NCBI GenBank assembly: GCA_002314935.1
Contig: DCHW01000044.1
Coordinates: 1-8,163 of the forward strand
Reading direction: 5' to 3'
From: Clostridiales bacterium UBA1742
GTDB lineage: Bacteria > Bacillota > Clostridia > TANB77 > CAG-508
DNA: 8,163 nucleotides
In this document: in pieces, positions 1 through 7,080 of the stretch
How positions within the stretch are numbered: position 1 is the first letter of the stretch
Layout: each line of letters opens with the position of its first letter
Program-made: the position numbers and the translations under genes
Notes under the pieces: model-generated
The model's input: the letters and a program-made list of their open reading frames with translations, nothing else
What the model was told of the DNA's origin: nothing
Database searches by the model: none

Positions 1-68
1 CCCCCGAAATTATTTTACACTATTAATATTAATATATTTTTAGCGCAAAATATATTAAGGTGAATTTA

Positions 69-779
69 ATGAATAATGTTTTAAAAATTGTAGAATTATC
101 TTTAGGTTCTTTAATTATATTATTTTTTCTAACTAAATTAATGGGTAATAGAGAAATGTCCCAATTAACTATGTTTGATTATATTGTTAGTATTACAATT
201 GGTTCTATTGCTGCAGAAATGTCAACTTCGTTAGAAAATAATTTTTTTGAACCTGTTATTGCAATGTTAGTCTATGGATTAGTTACATTTCTAATTTCTA
301 TAATTACATGTAAAAGTTTAACCCTAAGAAGATTTTTTACAGGAAAGTCTAAAATTTTATTTGATAATGGAAAACTTTACAGAAAAAATTTTTCAAAATC
401 AAATTTAGATTTAAATGAATTTTTAATGGAATGTAGGTTAAAAGGTTTCTTTAATTTAAGTGACATTCAAACAGCAATCTTAGAACCTAATGGAAAAATA
501 AGTTTTTTACCCAAAAGTACAAAAAGACCTTCAACCCCTGAAGACTTAAATTTATCTCCTAATCAAGAAAAAGTTATTACAAATATAATTTTAGATGGAT
601 ATTTGCTTAAAGAAAATTTGTGTAAAACTGGTAACAATATAACCTGGCTAGAAACTAACTTAAAAAAACAAGGCTTTAATTCCATAAAAGATATATATCT
701 TGCTACATGTGATAGTAATAATAATTTAACAGTATATGTAGAGTGGAATAAACAAAATAAACACAATTTATTTGAATAA
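69..779 (+). CDS. DUF421 / YetF-family membrane protein
   Basis: This 236-residue protein has three N-terminal membrane helices (about residues 4-24, 36-52 and 61-80) and a soluble C-terminal domain. It matches the YetF/YcaP (DUF421) architecture. Family hallmarks are KLMGNREMSQLTMFDYIVS just after helix 1, and a DLNEFLMECRLKGFF...AILEPNGKISFLPK segment at about residues 113-149. The C-terminal domain is predicted to face the cytoplasm. The biochemical role of the family is poorly known; some spore-former paralogues (YetF-like, 2Duf) are linked to spore membrane properties. I choose ATG at 69 rather than the in-frame GTG at 60, because AAGGTG at 57-62 is the ribosome binding site and overlaps that GTG, leaving a 6-nt spacer to the ATG. 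No clear promoter is visible in the 68 bases upstream. The gene stands alone and converges on the next gene through a shared terminator. The family call is firm; the function is unknown. Confidence 0.9.
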   Translation: MNNVLKIVELSLGSLIILFFLTKLMGNREMSQLTMFDYIVSITIGSIAAEMSTSLENNFFEPVIAMLVYGLVTFLISIITCKSLTLRRFFTGKSKILFDNGKLYRKNFSKSNLDLNEFLMECRLKGFFNLSDIQTAILEPNGKISFLPKSTKRPSTPEDLNLSPNQEKVITNIILDGYLLKENLCKTGNNITWLETNLKKQGFNSIKDIYLATCDSNNNLTVYVEWNKQNKHNLFE

Positions 780-812
780 AAAAACTTCTTTAAAAATTAA
801 AGAAGTTTTTTT
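778..812. terminator. Bidirectional intrinsic terminator
   Basis: AACTTCTTTAA (783-793) pairs perfectly with TTAAAGAAGTT (797-807) around an AAA loop, and flanking A/T bases can extend the stem. A run of T follows on the plus strand (806-812) and a run of A precedes it (778-784), so the hairpin has a U-tract in both directions. It lies immediately after the stop of the DUF421 gene and immediately after the stop of the convergent sulfatase gene, so it probably terminates both. Confidence 0.9.
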
Positions 813-813
813 A

Positions 814-2475
814 TTACTTTTCTAGTCCTGCTTCATTCCACAAAACATTATAATAATCTTTTTCCAATATTAATCTTGACATTTTATATTTCTGATAAAT
901 TTTTTTATTTATTGTACTTATATAATTTTCGTCTATTTCAACACCATCATTTGCAATAAATTCATTGGTAACTGCATTATATTTTCCTTTATCTGTTATA
1001 AAACTTCTATCGGAAAATATTACTAATGGATTACTATTAGATAAAATATCTTTGCCAATTAATAATCTTGAATCATATTCTACTCCAAATAAATTTAGTA
1101 CAGTTGGTACAATGTCTAAACTTGATCCTATTTTTTCTACTTTTATAGGCTCTTTCATTGAACCACTCCAAATTAATAATGGCATATGATACTTTTCAAA
1201 TGTATCATCTCTTGTATACGTAGATAATTCATTTATTTCATCTAATGTTAATCCATATGGAAAATGATCTCCACTAATAACTATAACTGTATTTTCTAAT
1301 TTACCTGTTTCTTCTAGCTTAGCTAGTATTTCTCCTACCGCTTTATCTAACTCAATATTTGCAGACAAATAACTTTTAGCTTTATCTGAATATGGTAAAT
1401 CTTTTACTAAATCCCAATTTTTATATACCATTGCATTTCCCATTTTTGTATAATTCAAGTGTCCACTTACAGTCATATAATATGCTAAAAATTTATCATT
1501 ATTAATATAATCATTTGCTGTTACATTAACCATTTCATAATCACTGTTTGGCCATCTAGATGTATTCATTCTATCTTCAAGACCAGTTCCAACTGCTAAA
1601 TATGAATCATATCCCATAGTGGCAATATATTTATCTCTATGATAATATGTTGCAGTATGATTATGATATGCATTAGATGTATATCCTAATTTTTCAAATA
1701 CATTTGCATATGAATACGGCATATAGTTTTCATTAACTTCTAAAAAACTCCATACTCCTTCTTTAGGTATTAAAGATGTATCTGTAATATATTCTCCATC
1801 AGCTGTACTAACTGGAAAAATTGGAGTATAAAAGTTATCAAATTGAAATCCCTCACTATATAATTTATATAAGTTTGGAGTTAAATCTTCTCTAATTGCT
1901 AATTGGCTAAAACTTTCTGCCACAATAACAATTAAATTTTTTCCTTCAAACATACCAGTATATTCATTTTTTTCACTTGCTTCTTCTGTAGAAAAATATT
2001 CATGTATTTCCTTTATTGTTTCATCTTGCTCATTTTCAATTAAATCGTTAAAATCAATATCTTCTTTGTTTTCTCCACTTTGTATATTTTTATTCTGTTC
2101 ATTATATGTTTCAATAGTTAAATTTTCTTCGAATCCAAACACAAATCTTTGAAAATCAAGTCTCATAGTTGTAAGTATTCCCATTCTATTTGCTGTTATT
2201 TTAGGAACGTGTATATTATAATATAAATTTTTATTTGAATATATGTCGCCTGTATTTATACAATTAACACAAATTAATGCTATAACATGAGCAGTAAGAG
2301 CAATACATAATTGCTTTAATACATCTTTAAAATTATATTTTTCATAACACATTACTTTTTTTGTATTCAAAACAATTAATGTTATTAATGGTATCATAAA
2401 CAAAACTATTCCATACCAATTTCTTATAATCATATCAATAATTGTATCCATAAATTCCGCAACTTGACCGTCCAT
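814..2475 (-). CDS. LTA synthase-family sulfatase, catalytic part (downstream of frameshift)
   Basis: This 553-codon frame holds the last two membrane helices (about residues 21-37 and 55-72) and the extracellular alkaline-phosphatase/sulfatase-fold domain of an LtaS-type enzyme. Such enzymes move glycerol-phosphate from phosphatidylglycerol onto a polymer outside the membrane. The catalytic set appears intact: metal-ligand Glu187 in VIVAESF, nucleophile Thr224 in VSTADGEY, His339 in TVSGHLNY, and Asp403/His404 in SGDHFPY. An acidic linker (about 130-170) joins the helices to the domain. The ATG at 2475 has no Shine-Dalgarno sequence before it and lies between helices 3 and 4 of the family fold, so it is probably not a real start. 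The missing N-terminus is in another frame at 2435-2758, and joining them gives about 650 residues with five helices, as in the family. It could instead make a related glycerol-phosphate or phosphoethanolamine modification; the substrate cannot be read from the sequence. Confidence 0.85.
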   Translation of the reverse strand: MDGQVAEFMDTIIDMIIRNWYGIVLFMIPLITLIVLNTKKVMCYEKYNFKDVLKQLCIALTAHVIALICVNCINTGDIYSNKNLYYNIHVPKITANRMGILTTMRLDFQRFVFGFEENLTIETYNEQNKNIQSGENKEDIDFNDLIENEQDETIKEIHEYFSTEEASEKNEYTGMFEGKNLIVIVAESFSQLAIREDLTPNLYKLYSEGFQFDNFYTPIFPVSTADGEYITDTSLIPKEGVWSFLEVNENYMPYSYANVFEKLGYTSNAYHNHTATYYHRDKYIATMGYDSYLAVGTGLEDRMNTSRWPNSDYEMVNVTANDYINNDKFLAYYMTVSGHLNYTKMGNAMVYKNWDLVKDLPYSDKAKSYLSANIELDKAVGEILAKLEETGKLENTVIVISGDHFPYGLTLDEINELSTYTRDDTFEKYHMPLLIWSGSMKEPIKVEKIGSSLDIVPTVLNLFGVEYDSRLLIGKDILSNSNPLVIFSDRSFITDKGKYNAVTNEFIANDGVEIDENYISTINKKIYQKYKMSRLILEKDYYNVLWNEAGLEK

Positions 2476-2758
2476 GTACTATAGAATAAAAAGAAATTAT
2501 CGCTTCATACATACTATAATAAACTATTTGTGCACCAAAAATAAGAAAAATAAAAGTTGAAAATATATATGTTAATATTTTATTAGCTTTTGGTTTAAAC
2601 AACATAGAAATTGTTGTAAATACAGCAGCAAATGATACTGAAAATGGTATTATTAACCAAATATTAAGTGGAATTTTTTTAAATATAATACATAAAAAAA
2701 CAATTTCCTCAAATATTATTAAAAAAGTATAATAAGCAAATGTTTTTAATTTTTTCAT
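2435..2758 (-). CDS. LTA synthase-family sulfatase, N-terminal membrane part (upstream of frameshift)
   Basis: This frame encodes the first three membrane helices of the sulfatase continued at 814-2475 (roughly FAYYTFLIIF..., LNIWLIIPFSVSFAAVF and ILTYIFSTFIFLIFGAQIVYY). It then reads SFYSIVHG, where the family continues with GQV.EF; here the frame instead runs RSSCGIYGYNY to a TGA. In the other frame the expected GQVAEFMDTI follows directly, so one gene has been split. I choose ATG at 2758 (MKKLK...), since AGGAGA lies just upstream with a short 3-4 nt spacer. An alternative in-frame ATG at 2770 would have only AAGGG abutting it and would add MRRR. Left as is, the product would be about 107 residues: a truncated three-helix stub without a catalytic domain. 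Confidence 0.75.
   Translation of the reverse strand: MKKLKTFAYYTFLIIFEEIVFLCIIFKKIPLNIWLIIPFSVSFAAVFTTISMLFKPKANKILTYIFSTFIFLIFGAQIVYYSMYEAIISFYSIVHGRSSCGIYGYNY
2466..2474 (-). other. Frameshift junction in the sulfatase gene
   Basis: Read on the minus strand, the sequence is CAT GGA C GGT CAA GTT. Removing a single C (the G at plus-strand 2470) joins ...SFYSIVHG to GQVAEFMDTI and makes one open frame of about 650 codons. A two-base deletion would be formally equivalent. No slippery heptamer, stop codon at the shift or stimulatory hairpin is visible, so programmed frameshifting is not supported. The cause is a real mutation or a base-calling/assembly error. Confidence 0.75.
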
Positions 2759-2794
2759 TCTTCTCCTCATCCCTTATCTATTAAATACTTACGT

Positions 2795-2823
2795 ATTATA
2801 CATCTTTTTTTAGTAAAAGTAAA
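2795..2823 (-). promoter_or_regulatory. Sigma-A-type promoter for the sulfatase gene
   Basis: On the minus strand, TATAAT (2800-2795) is a perfect -10 box. A -35-like TTTACT (2823-2818, 4 of 6 matches) lies exactly 17 bp upstream. Transcription would begin near 2788, about 30 bases before the ATG at 2758. An imperfect dyad, AATAC-TTAC-GTATT (2784-2797), overlaps the -10 box and start point and could be an operator, but it is short. Confidence 0.65.
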
Positions 2824-2867
2824 TCTATCTATGACAAGATAAAAAACATTATTTTTTTTAATATATA

Positions 2868-2896
2868 TTGCAAGTTTTTTATTATTCATATATAAT
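2868..2896 (+). promoter_or_regulatory. Sigma-A-type promoter for the small membrane protein
   Basis: TTGCAA (2868-2873) and TATAAT (2891-2896) are separated by 17 bp, very close to consensus. The predicted start point near 2903 is about 27 bases before the ATG at 2930 and upstream of its AAGGAG ribosome binding site. It is oriented away from the sulfatase promoter, with about 45 bp between the two -35 elements. Confidence 0.75.
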
Positions 2897-2929
2897 AAAT
2901 TTATTCTAATTAATAAGGAGTTGATTTGT

Positions 2930-3112
2930 ATGAAAGTATACGATAAAGAAATATACCAAAAACAAGAAAGTATTAAAAACACAGCAATTATAATTCTTGT
3001 ATTTTTACTTGGATTTGCTGCTGGATTTATTGCAAACTCCTTTGCAAACAATACAGAAAATAAAGATAATAAAACAAATTCTAATAAAATAATAATAAAA
3101 AGTGTGGATTAA
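2930..3112 (+). CDS. Small single-pass membrane protein, unknown function
   Basis: This is a 60-residue protein that I do not assign to a family. Residues 1-17 (MKVYDKEIYQKQESIKN) are hydrophilic with several Lys. A single hydrophobic helix follows (about 18-41, TAIIILVFLLGFAAGFIANS), then a short tail very rich in Asn and Lys ending IIIKSVD. The positive N-terminus suggests N-inside, C-outside topology, although the tail also carries Lys. I choose ATG at 2930 because AAGGAG (2915-2920) lies 9 nt upstream; the in-frame TTG at 2921 abuts that site and is less likely. The gene has its own near-consensus promoter and its own terminator, which supports a real expressed gene despite its size. It is transcribed divergently from the sulfatase gene, so a link to envelope polymer synthesis is possible but is only an inference from position. 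Confidence 0.75.
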   Translation: MKVYDKEIYQKQESIKNTAIIILVFLLGFAAGFIANSFANNTENKDNKTNSNKIIIKSVD

Positions 3113-3126
3113 ATCCACACTTTTTT
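3097..3126. terminator. Bidirectional intrinsic terminator with stop codon in its loop
   Basis: AGTGTGGAT (3101-3109) pairs with ATCCACACT (3113-3121) around a TAA loop that is itself the stop codon of the small membrane protein gene. Six T follow on the plus strand (3121-3126) and five A precede the stem (3097-3101), giving U-tracts in both directions. It also lies directly behind the stop of the convergent operon (3125-3127), so it probably ends both transcripts. Confidence 0.9.
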
Positions 3127-3622
3127 ATACTGCAAATATTGATCCAATTGCACCAAATATCCCCATAGATGCAAGAGCCATTATTATTCCAGCTAATAAT
3201 ACTCCAAACATTACTGCTAATATACTCGTTTTAAAATCCATATTTAATATACTTGCAGCAAGTGTTCCTGTCCAAGCTCCAGTTCCAGGAAGTGGAATTC
3301 CAACAAATATTAGCAAAGCTAAAAACAATCCACTCTTTCCTGCTTTTTCCTGTAGTTTTTTTCCTCCACTTTCTCCTTTTTCTAAACACCATTTAAAAAA
3401 TTTACCTATTATTTTTTTATCTGATCCCCACACTAAAATTTTTCTAGCAAATAAAAAAATAAAAGGTACTGGTAACATATTTCCAATAATACAAACTATA
3501 TAAAGTGGTAAGAGTGGTAAACTCTCTCCAAAAAGAGTACTAATTCCAATTGGTATAGCCCCTCTCAATTCTATGATTGGTACCATAGAAACTAAAAACA
3601 TTAATATATATTTTTTCAACAT
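3125..3622 (-). CDS. Small multidrug export family (COG2426-type) membrane protein
   Basis: This 165-residue integral membrane protein has about four hydrophobic segments. It resembles the Sm_multidrug_ex family: an N-terminal SMVPIIELRGAIPIGIS motif, LPLYIVCIIGNMLPVPFIFLFARK, a soluble Lys/Glu-rich loop (about residues 66-95), then LIFVGIPLPGTGAWTGTLAAS and a glycine-rich last helix. The pair of re-entrant-looking E.RGAIP and P.PGTGAW.G motifs is characteristic and resembles DedA-like proteins. Transport of drugs is only a family name; no substrate is established here. The start at 3622 follows AAAGGAG (3631-3637) with an 8-nt spacer. That site lies inside the last codons of the preceding AI-2E-family gene, and the intergenic gap is 3 nt, so translation is probably coupled. 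This is the last gene of a four-gene operon, followed at once by a terminator. Confidence 0.87.
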   Translation of the reverse strand: MLKKYILMFLVSMVPIIELRGAIPIGISTLFGESLPLLPLYIVCIIGNMLPVPFIFLFARKILVWGSDKKIIGKFFKWCLEKGESGGKKLQEKAGKSGLFLALLIFVGIPLPGTGAWTGTLAASILNMDFKTSILAVMFGVLLAGIIMALASMGIFGAIGSIFAV

Positions 3623-3625
3623 ATT

Positions 3626-4813
3626 TTATACTCCTTTAACCTTCTTCTGTTTCAAGGTTTTAACAGTTTCTTTTTCAGGTTCAGTAATTTGTTCTTCACT
3701 TTGTTTAGATTTATTTTCTATAAAATCATCTAAAAATTCTTTTATTACTGCTGCAATCGGCACTGCTAAAAACATTCCCATTACTCCAAAATAAGCTCCT
3801 CCTATTGTAACAGAAACAATAATTATAATTGGACTTATTTTTAATGCATTTCCAACTATTTTTGGATTTATTATATTTGCATCTATCTGTTGTAAAATAA
3901 TAACCACTATTAGCATCCATATTGCTTTAGAAAATCCTCCTGTAAAAATTGTAATTAATGTAGCAATAGCAACTGCTATAATAGCACCAAAAAATGGTAT
4001 AATATTAAATAATCCGATTAAAAATCCTAACAACACAGCATATTTCACTCTCATTATAATAAGAGCAATAGAAACAATAATTCCTACTATTATTCCATCT
4101 AATATTTGATTTGAAATAAATTTCAAAAAAACATTATTAGCTTCGATGAAATATTTGTTAATTTTTTCTCCAATGTCATTTTTAAATATAGCTTTATTTA
4201 ATTTTTCAATAAATCCTATTATTCTATTTCTTTCTATAAGAATGTATATAGACATTATTATTGTTACAAAAATATTAAATACTGCATTTGCTACACCAAC
4301 AGCACTTTTTATATAATTTAAAATATTTTCTAAACTAAAAATCTCAGTAATATCAAATTGTTGTAAATTATTTATTACATTTTTTACGTCAGTTTTTGTT
4401 ATAAATTCATTTTCTGGCATGTCATTTACATATTCAACTGCACTATTATAATAGCTAGGTAAATTTGCTCCCAATTCGCCAATGCTTTTTGATAATGTTG
4501 GAAGCACTATATTTACAAGTAATAATATCAATAATATAGCCAAAATGTACACTATAAATATAGATAAAACTCTCGCAATTTTTTCCGAAAATTTTACTTT
4601 TTTTAGTAGTTTTTCAACTCCTTTACATGGTATATAAAACAAAAAAGCAATTATAATTCCAAATATAAACGGTTTCAAAACATTAATAAATTTTTGTATT
4701 TCTCCTGTAATAATATTAAAATCATCCAAAAAAATATATAAAATAACTATAAGTATTACAATTAATAACAAATAAAAAATTCTATTATTTGATTTTCTTC
4801 TGTCATTTCCCAT
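3626..4813 (-). CDS. AI-2E / PerM-family transporter (UPF0118)
   Basis: This 395-residue polytopic membrane protein matches the AI-2E transporter (PerM/YdbI/YtvI) family in length and layout. Two N-terminal helices (about 12-30 and 44-63) are followed by a third (84-108), then an amphipathic extracytoplasmic stretch (109-170) and a C-terminal helix bundle. Signature segments are visible: FNIIPFFGAIIA (269-280), LQQIDANIINPKIVG (307-321) and GGAYFGVMGMFLAVPIAAVI (338-357). The charged C-terminal tail (365-395) is cytoplasmic-looking. Members have been tied to autoinducer-2 export or Na+/H+ antiport, but most are uncharacterised, so the substrate is open. I choose ATG at 4813, 2 nt after the exonuclease stop, with GGGG just upstream. 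An in-frame TTG at 4843 would add 10 residues overlapping the exonuclease gene and lacks a better ribosome binding site. Confidence 0.9.
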   Translation of the reverse strand: MGNDRRKSNNRIFYLLLIVILIVILYIFLDDFNIITGEIQKFINVLKPFIFGIIIAFLFYIPCKGVEKLLKKVKFSEKIARVLSIFIVYILAILLILLLVNIVLPTLSKSIGELGANLPSYYNSAVEYVNDMPENEFITKTDVKNVINNLQQFDITEIFSLENILNYIKSAVGVANAVFNIFVTIIMSIYILIERNRIIGFIEKLNKAIFKNDIGEKINKYFIEANNVFLKFISNQILDGIIVGIIVSIALIIMRVKYAVLLGFLIGLFNIIPFFGAIIAVAIATLITIFTGGFSKAIWMLIVVIILQQIDANIINPKIVGNALKISPIIIIVSVTIGGAYFGVMGMFLAVPIAAVIKEFLDDFIENKSKQSEEQITEPEKETVKTLKQKKVKGV

Positions 4814-4815
4814 TT

Positions 4816-5568
4816 TTACCCCATTTCTATTCCTACTGGACAATGGTCACTTCCCATTACCTCAGAGAAAATATATGATTCCTTAATTTTATCTTTAATT
4901 CTATCAGAAACTAAAAAATAATCAATACGCCAGCCAGCATTTGTTGCTCTACTATTTCTTATATAAGACCACCATGTATAACAATCTTTTTTATCAGGAT
5001 ACAAATATCTAAAAGAATCTATAAATCCAGAATTAAGTAACATATCTATTTTGTTTCTCTCTTCATCTGTAAATCCAGCATTTTTTCTGTTTGTTTTCGG
5101 ATTTTTTAAATCAATTTCATTATGTGCAACATTTAAATCTCCACACAATATTACCGGTTTTTTACTATTTAATTTTTCTAAATATTCTTTAAATACATCT
5201 TCCCATATCATTCTGTAATCAAGTCTTGCAAGTTCTCTCCCAGAATTCGGTGTATAGCAATTAACTAAATAAAAATCTTTAAATTCTAAAGTAATTACCC
5301 TTCCCTCAGTATCGTGTTCCTCTATTCCTATCCCATAACTAACAGTAATTGGTTTAATTTTAGTAAATATTGCTGTTCCTGAATAACCTTTTCTTTCTGC
5401 ATAATTATAATAGGCAGTATATCCATTTAAATTTAATTCTAATTGACCTTCTTGCATTTTAGTTTCCTGTATGCAAAAAATGTCAGCATTAATATTGTCA
5501 AAAATTTCTTCAAATCCCTTTTTATATATTGCCCTTAATCCATTTACATTCCATGATACTAATTTCAT
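4816..5568 (-). CDS. xth: Exodeoxyribonuclease III (AP endonuclease, ExoA/Xth)
   Basis: This is a complete 250-residue EEP-fold nuclease that cuts DNA 5' to abasic sites and removes 3'-blocking groups in base excision repair. All landmark motifs are present: SWNVNGLRA with Asn7, IQETK with metal-binding Glu35, NCYTPNSG with Tyr105, GDLNVAH with Asp144 and Asn146, AGWRIDYFLVS with Asp216, and the terminal GSDHCPV with Asp241/His242. Length and motif spacing are those of the bacterial ExoIII/ExoA group. The ATG at 5568 overlaps the flippase stop by one base (TAATG), and AGGGG in the last flippase codons serves as ribosome binding site, pointing to translational coupling. It sits between membrane-protein genes, so the operon does not look like a dedicated repair unit. 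Identification is secure; only the choice between names (exoA, xth) is open. Confidence 0.97.
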   Translation of the reverse strand: MKLVSWNVNGLRAIYKKGFEEIFDNINADIFCIQETKMQEGQLELNLNGYTAYYNYAERKGYSGTAIFTKIKPITVSYGIGIEEHDTEGRVITLEFKDFYLVNCYTPNSGRELARLDYRMIWEDVFKEYLEKLNSKKPVILCGDLNVAHNEIDLKNPKTNRKNAGFTDEERNKIDMLLNSGFIDSFRYLYPDKKDCYTWWSYIRNSRATNAGWRIDYFLVSDRIKDKIKESYIFSEVMGSDHCPVGIEMG

Positions 5569-7010
5569 TATTTACCCCTAATCATAATTTTTAGTCTATT
5601 TATAAACATATATAAATAATCATCCTTCATTATCAATAAAGTTCCTATATACACAATAATTCCTACCATAATTTGAATAATCATAGCTTTCAATGTTATT
5701 CCAATTATAAGTTTTATAATTATACATAACACAAACATAATTAATCCAGCTATAATATATTTATAACTTAATTTTATCATATCTTTTAAAGTTACATCAT
5801 CTCTAATCATATACATTTGTACTCCAATTACAAATAATTCTGATATAATTGTTGCAATAGATGCACCTATAGACTTAGAGATTTTTATAAATATATAATT
5901 AAGAATAAAATTAACTATAATTCCTATAACAATAGAAATTGTATATTCTTTTTGTCTTTTGGTTGGTAATAAATATTGATATCCAATTACACTTCCTATA
6001 CCACACAATAAAATTATTGGACTTAATACATTCATTAATAAAGCAGATTTTTCATATTGATCTCCAAAAAATATTGGTACAAAAGCTTGTGATATGCTTA
6101 TAACTCCAAAAGTCATTGGTATTGCTAAAAAGAATGTAAATTGAAATGATTTAATCAAATAATCTTTGACCTTCTTTTTATCACCAGAAGCGAACATACT
6201 CGCCATTCTAGGTACCATTACAATTCCTAGCGAACTTACAACAGTAATTAAAACTTTTATAACTTTCATTGCTTCTTCATAATATCCAACTTCTGTTTTA
6301 TCCAAAACCATTTTACCAATCATAGTTTTATCTAAAACGTTATAAATCTGACTGGCAATTTGTGGAATAAATAAAAGAAGTATTGGAATAATATGGCTTT
6401 TAATGTCTATGTTTTTTATTTTTATTCCTTTAAAATACTTTGGTAAATATAACCATAGTGATAAATTTCCTATTAAATCAGCTACGGAATAAATTGTAAT
6501 ATATTTAATTAAATCTTGTTTTGTTTTTACTATTAAAAAAATAAGTAATATACTACCTAATCTAACTATTATATTTCTTAATACTGTTTTTTTAAATTCT
6601 TCCATTCCTTGAAAAAACCAACTTATATCAAAAACAACAGCAATTAATTCTAAACACCATATTCTATAATATTCACTATATTCAACTTTTCCCATAAAAA
6701 ATATAGCATATACAGTTAAAGCAATTGCAACTGTTAACATTCTAAACAATACTACTTCATAAAATAATTTTTTTCTTTTTGTATTATTTTCTCCAATATA
6801 TGCCACTTCTCTTTGAGCATACATTGAAACTCCTAGTGCTCCAAACAATAAAAAATATGATAATATTGAATATGTATAACTATAAATTCCAACATTTTCT
6901 GGTCCCAATACTCTAGAAATGTATGGAGTTGTTATTATTGGTAATACCAAAATTAATATTTGATATGCTAAATTATATATATAATTTTTTGTAATACTTT
7001 TCTCAGCCAT
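5568..7010 (-). CDS. Flippase / polysaccharide biosynthesis (Wzx-like, MOP superfamily) membrane protein
   Basis: This 480-residue protein has about 12-14 hydrophobic segments and belongs to the oligosaccharide flippase (RfbX/Wzx, COG2244) branch of the MOP/MATE superfamily. These proteins move lipid-linked sugar units across the membrane for capsule, wall polymer or exopolysaccharide assembly. Characteristic segments are ILVLPIITTPYISRVLGPENVG in the first helix region (about 20-41), GIYSYTYSILSYF, ISWFFQGMEEFKKT (129-142) and YNVLDKTMIGKM (223-234). I choose ATG at 7010 because AAAGGA lies 6 nt upstream; the in-frame TTG at 7025 comes before that site. It is the first gene of a four-gene operon with a promoter at 7040-7068. 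No glycosyltransferase or polymerase gene lies nearby in the window, so its sugar substrate is unknown and it would act with enzymes encoded elsewhere. Confidence 0.92.
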   Translation of the reverse strand: MAEKSITKNYIYNLAYQILILVLPIITTPYISRVLGPENVGIYSYTYSILSYFLLFGALGVSMYAQREVAYIGENNTKRKKLFYEVVLFRMLTVAIALTVYAIFFMGKVEYSEYYRIWCLELIAVVFDISWFFQGMEEFKKTVLRNIIVRLGSILLIFLIVKTKQDLIKYITIYSVADLIGNLSLWLYLPKYFKGIKIKNIDIKSHIIPILLLFIPQIASQIYNVLDKTMIGKMVLDKTEVGYYEEAMKVIKVLITVVSSLGIVMVPRMASMFASGDKKKVKDYLIKSFQFTFFLAIPMTFGVISISQAFVPIFFGDQYEKSALLMNVLSPIILLCGIGSVIGYQYLLPTKRQKEYTISIVIGIIVNFILNYIFIKISKSIGASIATIISELFVIGVQMYMIRDDVTLKDMIKLSYKYIIAGLIMFVLCIIIKLIIGITLKAMIIQIMVGIIVYIGTLLIMKDDYLYMFINRLKIMIRGK

Positions 7011-7039
7011 GTTTTTTCCTTTCAAATCTCATATATTAT

Positions 7040-7068
7040 TTTATATCATATATATATTTTTTTTACAA
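7040..7068 (-). promoter_or_regulatory. Putative promoter of the flippase operon
   Basis: On the minus strand, TTGTAA (7068-7063) and TATAAA (7045-7040) are separated by 17 bp. The start point would be near 7033, about 23 bases before the ATG at 7010. The region is extremely AT-rich, so chance matches are likely. Even so, the position, right after the preceding gene's terminator and before the operon, is as expected. Confidence 0.55.
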
Positions 7069-7080
7069 TATTCATATATG

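Noticed and set aside
1..68. Promoter or leader element upstream of the DUF421 gene
   Set aside because: TTTACA (14-19) has no -10 box at a suitable distance and the rest is generic AT-rich sequence. The true promoter may be unclear or lie beyond the window edge.
965..1189. Plus-strand open frame of 74 codons inside the sulfatase gene
   Set aside because: It is antisense to the conserved sulfatase domain and has no initiation signals or recognisable protein features.
2455..2480. Programmed ribosomal frameshifting in the sulfatase gene
   Set aside because: There is no slippery sequence, no in-frame stop at the shift point and no evident downstream stimulatory structure. A mutation or sequencing error is simpler.
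2767..3051. Minus-strand open frame of 94 codons across the divergent intergenic region
   Set aside because: It runs antisense through the small membrane protein gene and both promoters, with no ribosome binding site. Better-supported elements explain the region.
3102..3503. Plus-strand open frame of 133 codons antisense to the small multidrug-export-family gene
   Set aside because: It starts inside a terminator stem, has no ribosome binding site, and its proline/asparagine-rich composition is what the reverse complement of a membrane protein gives.
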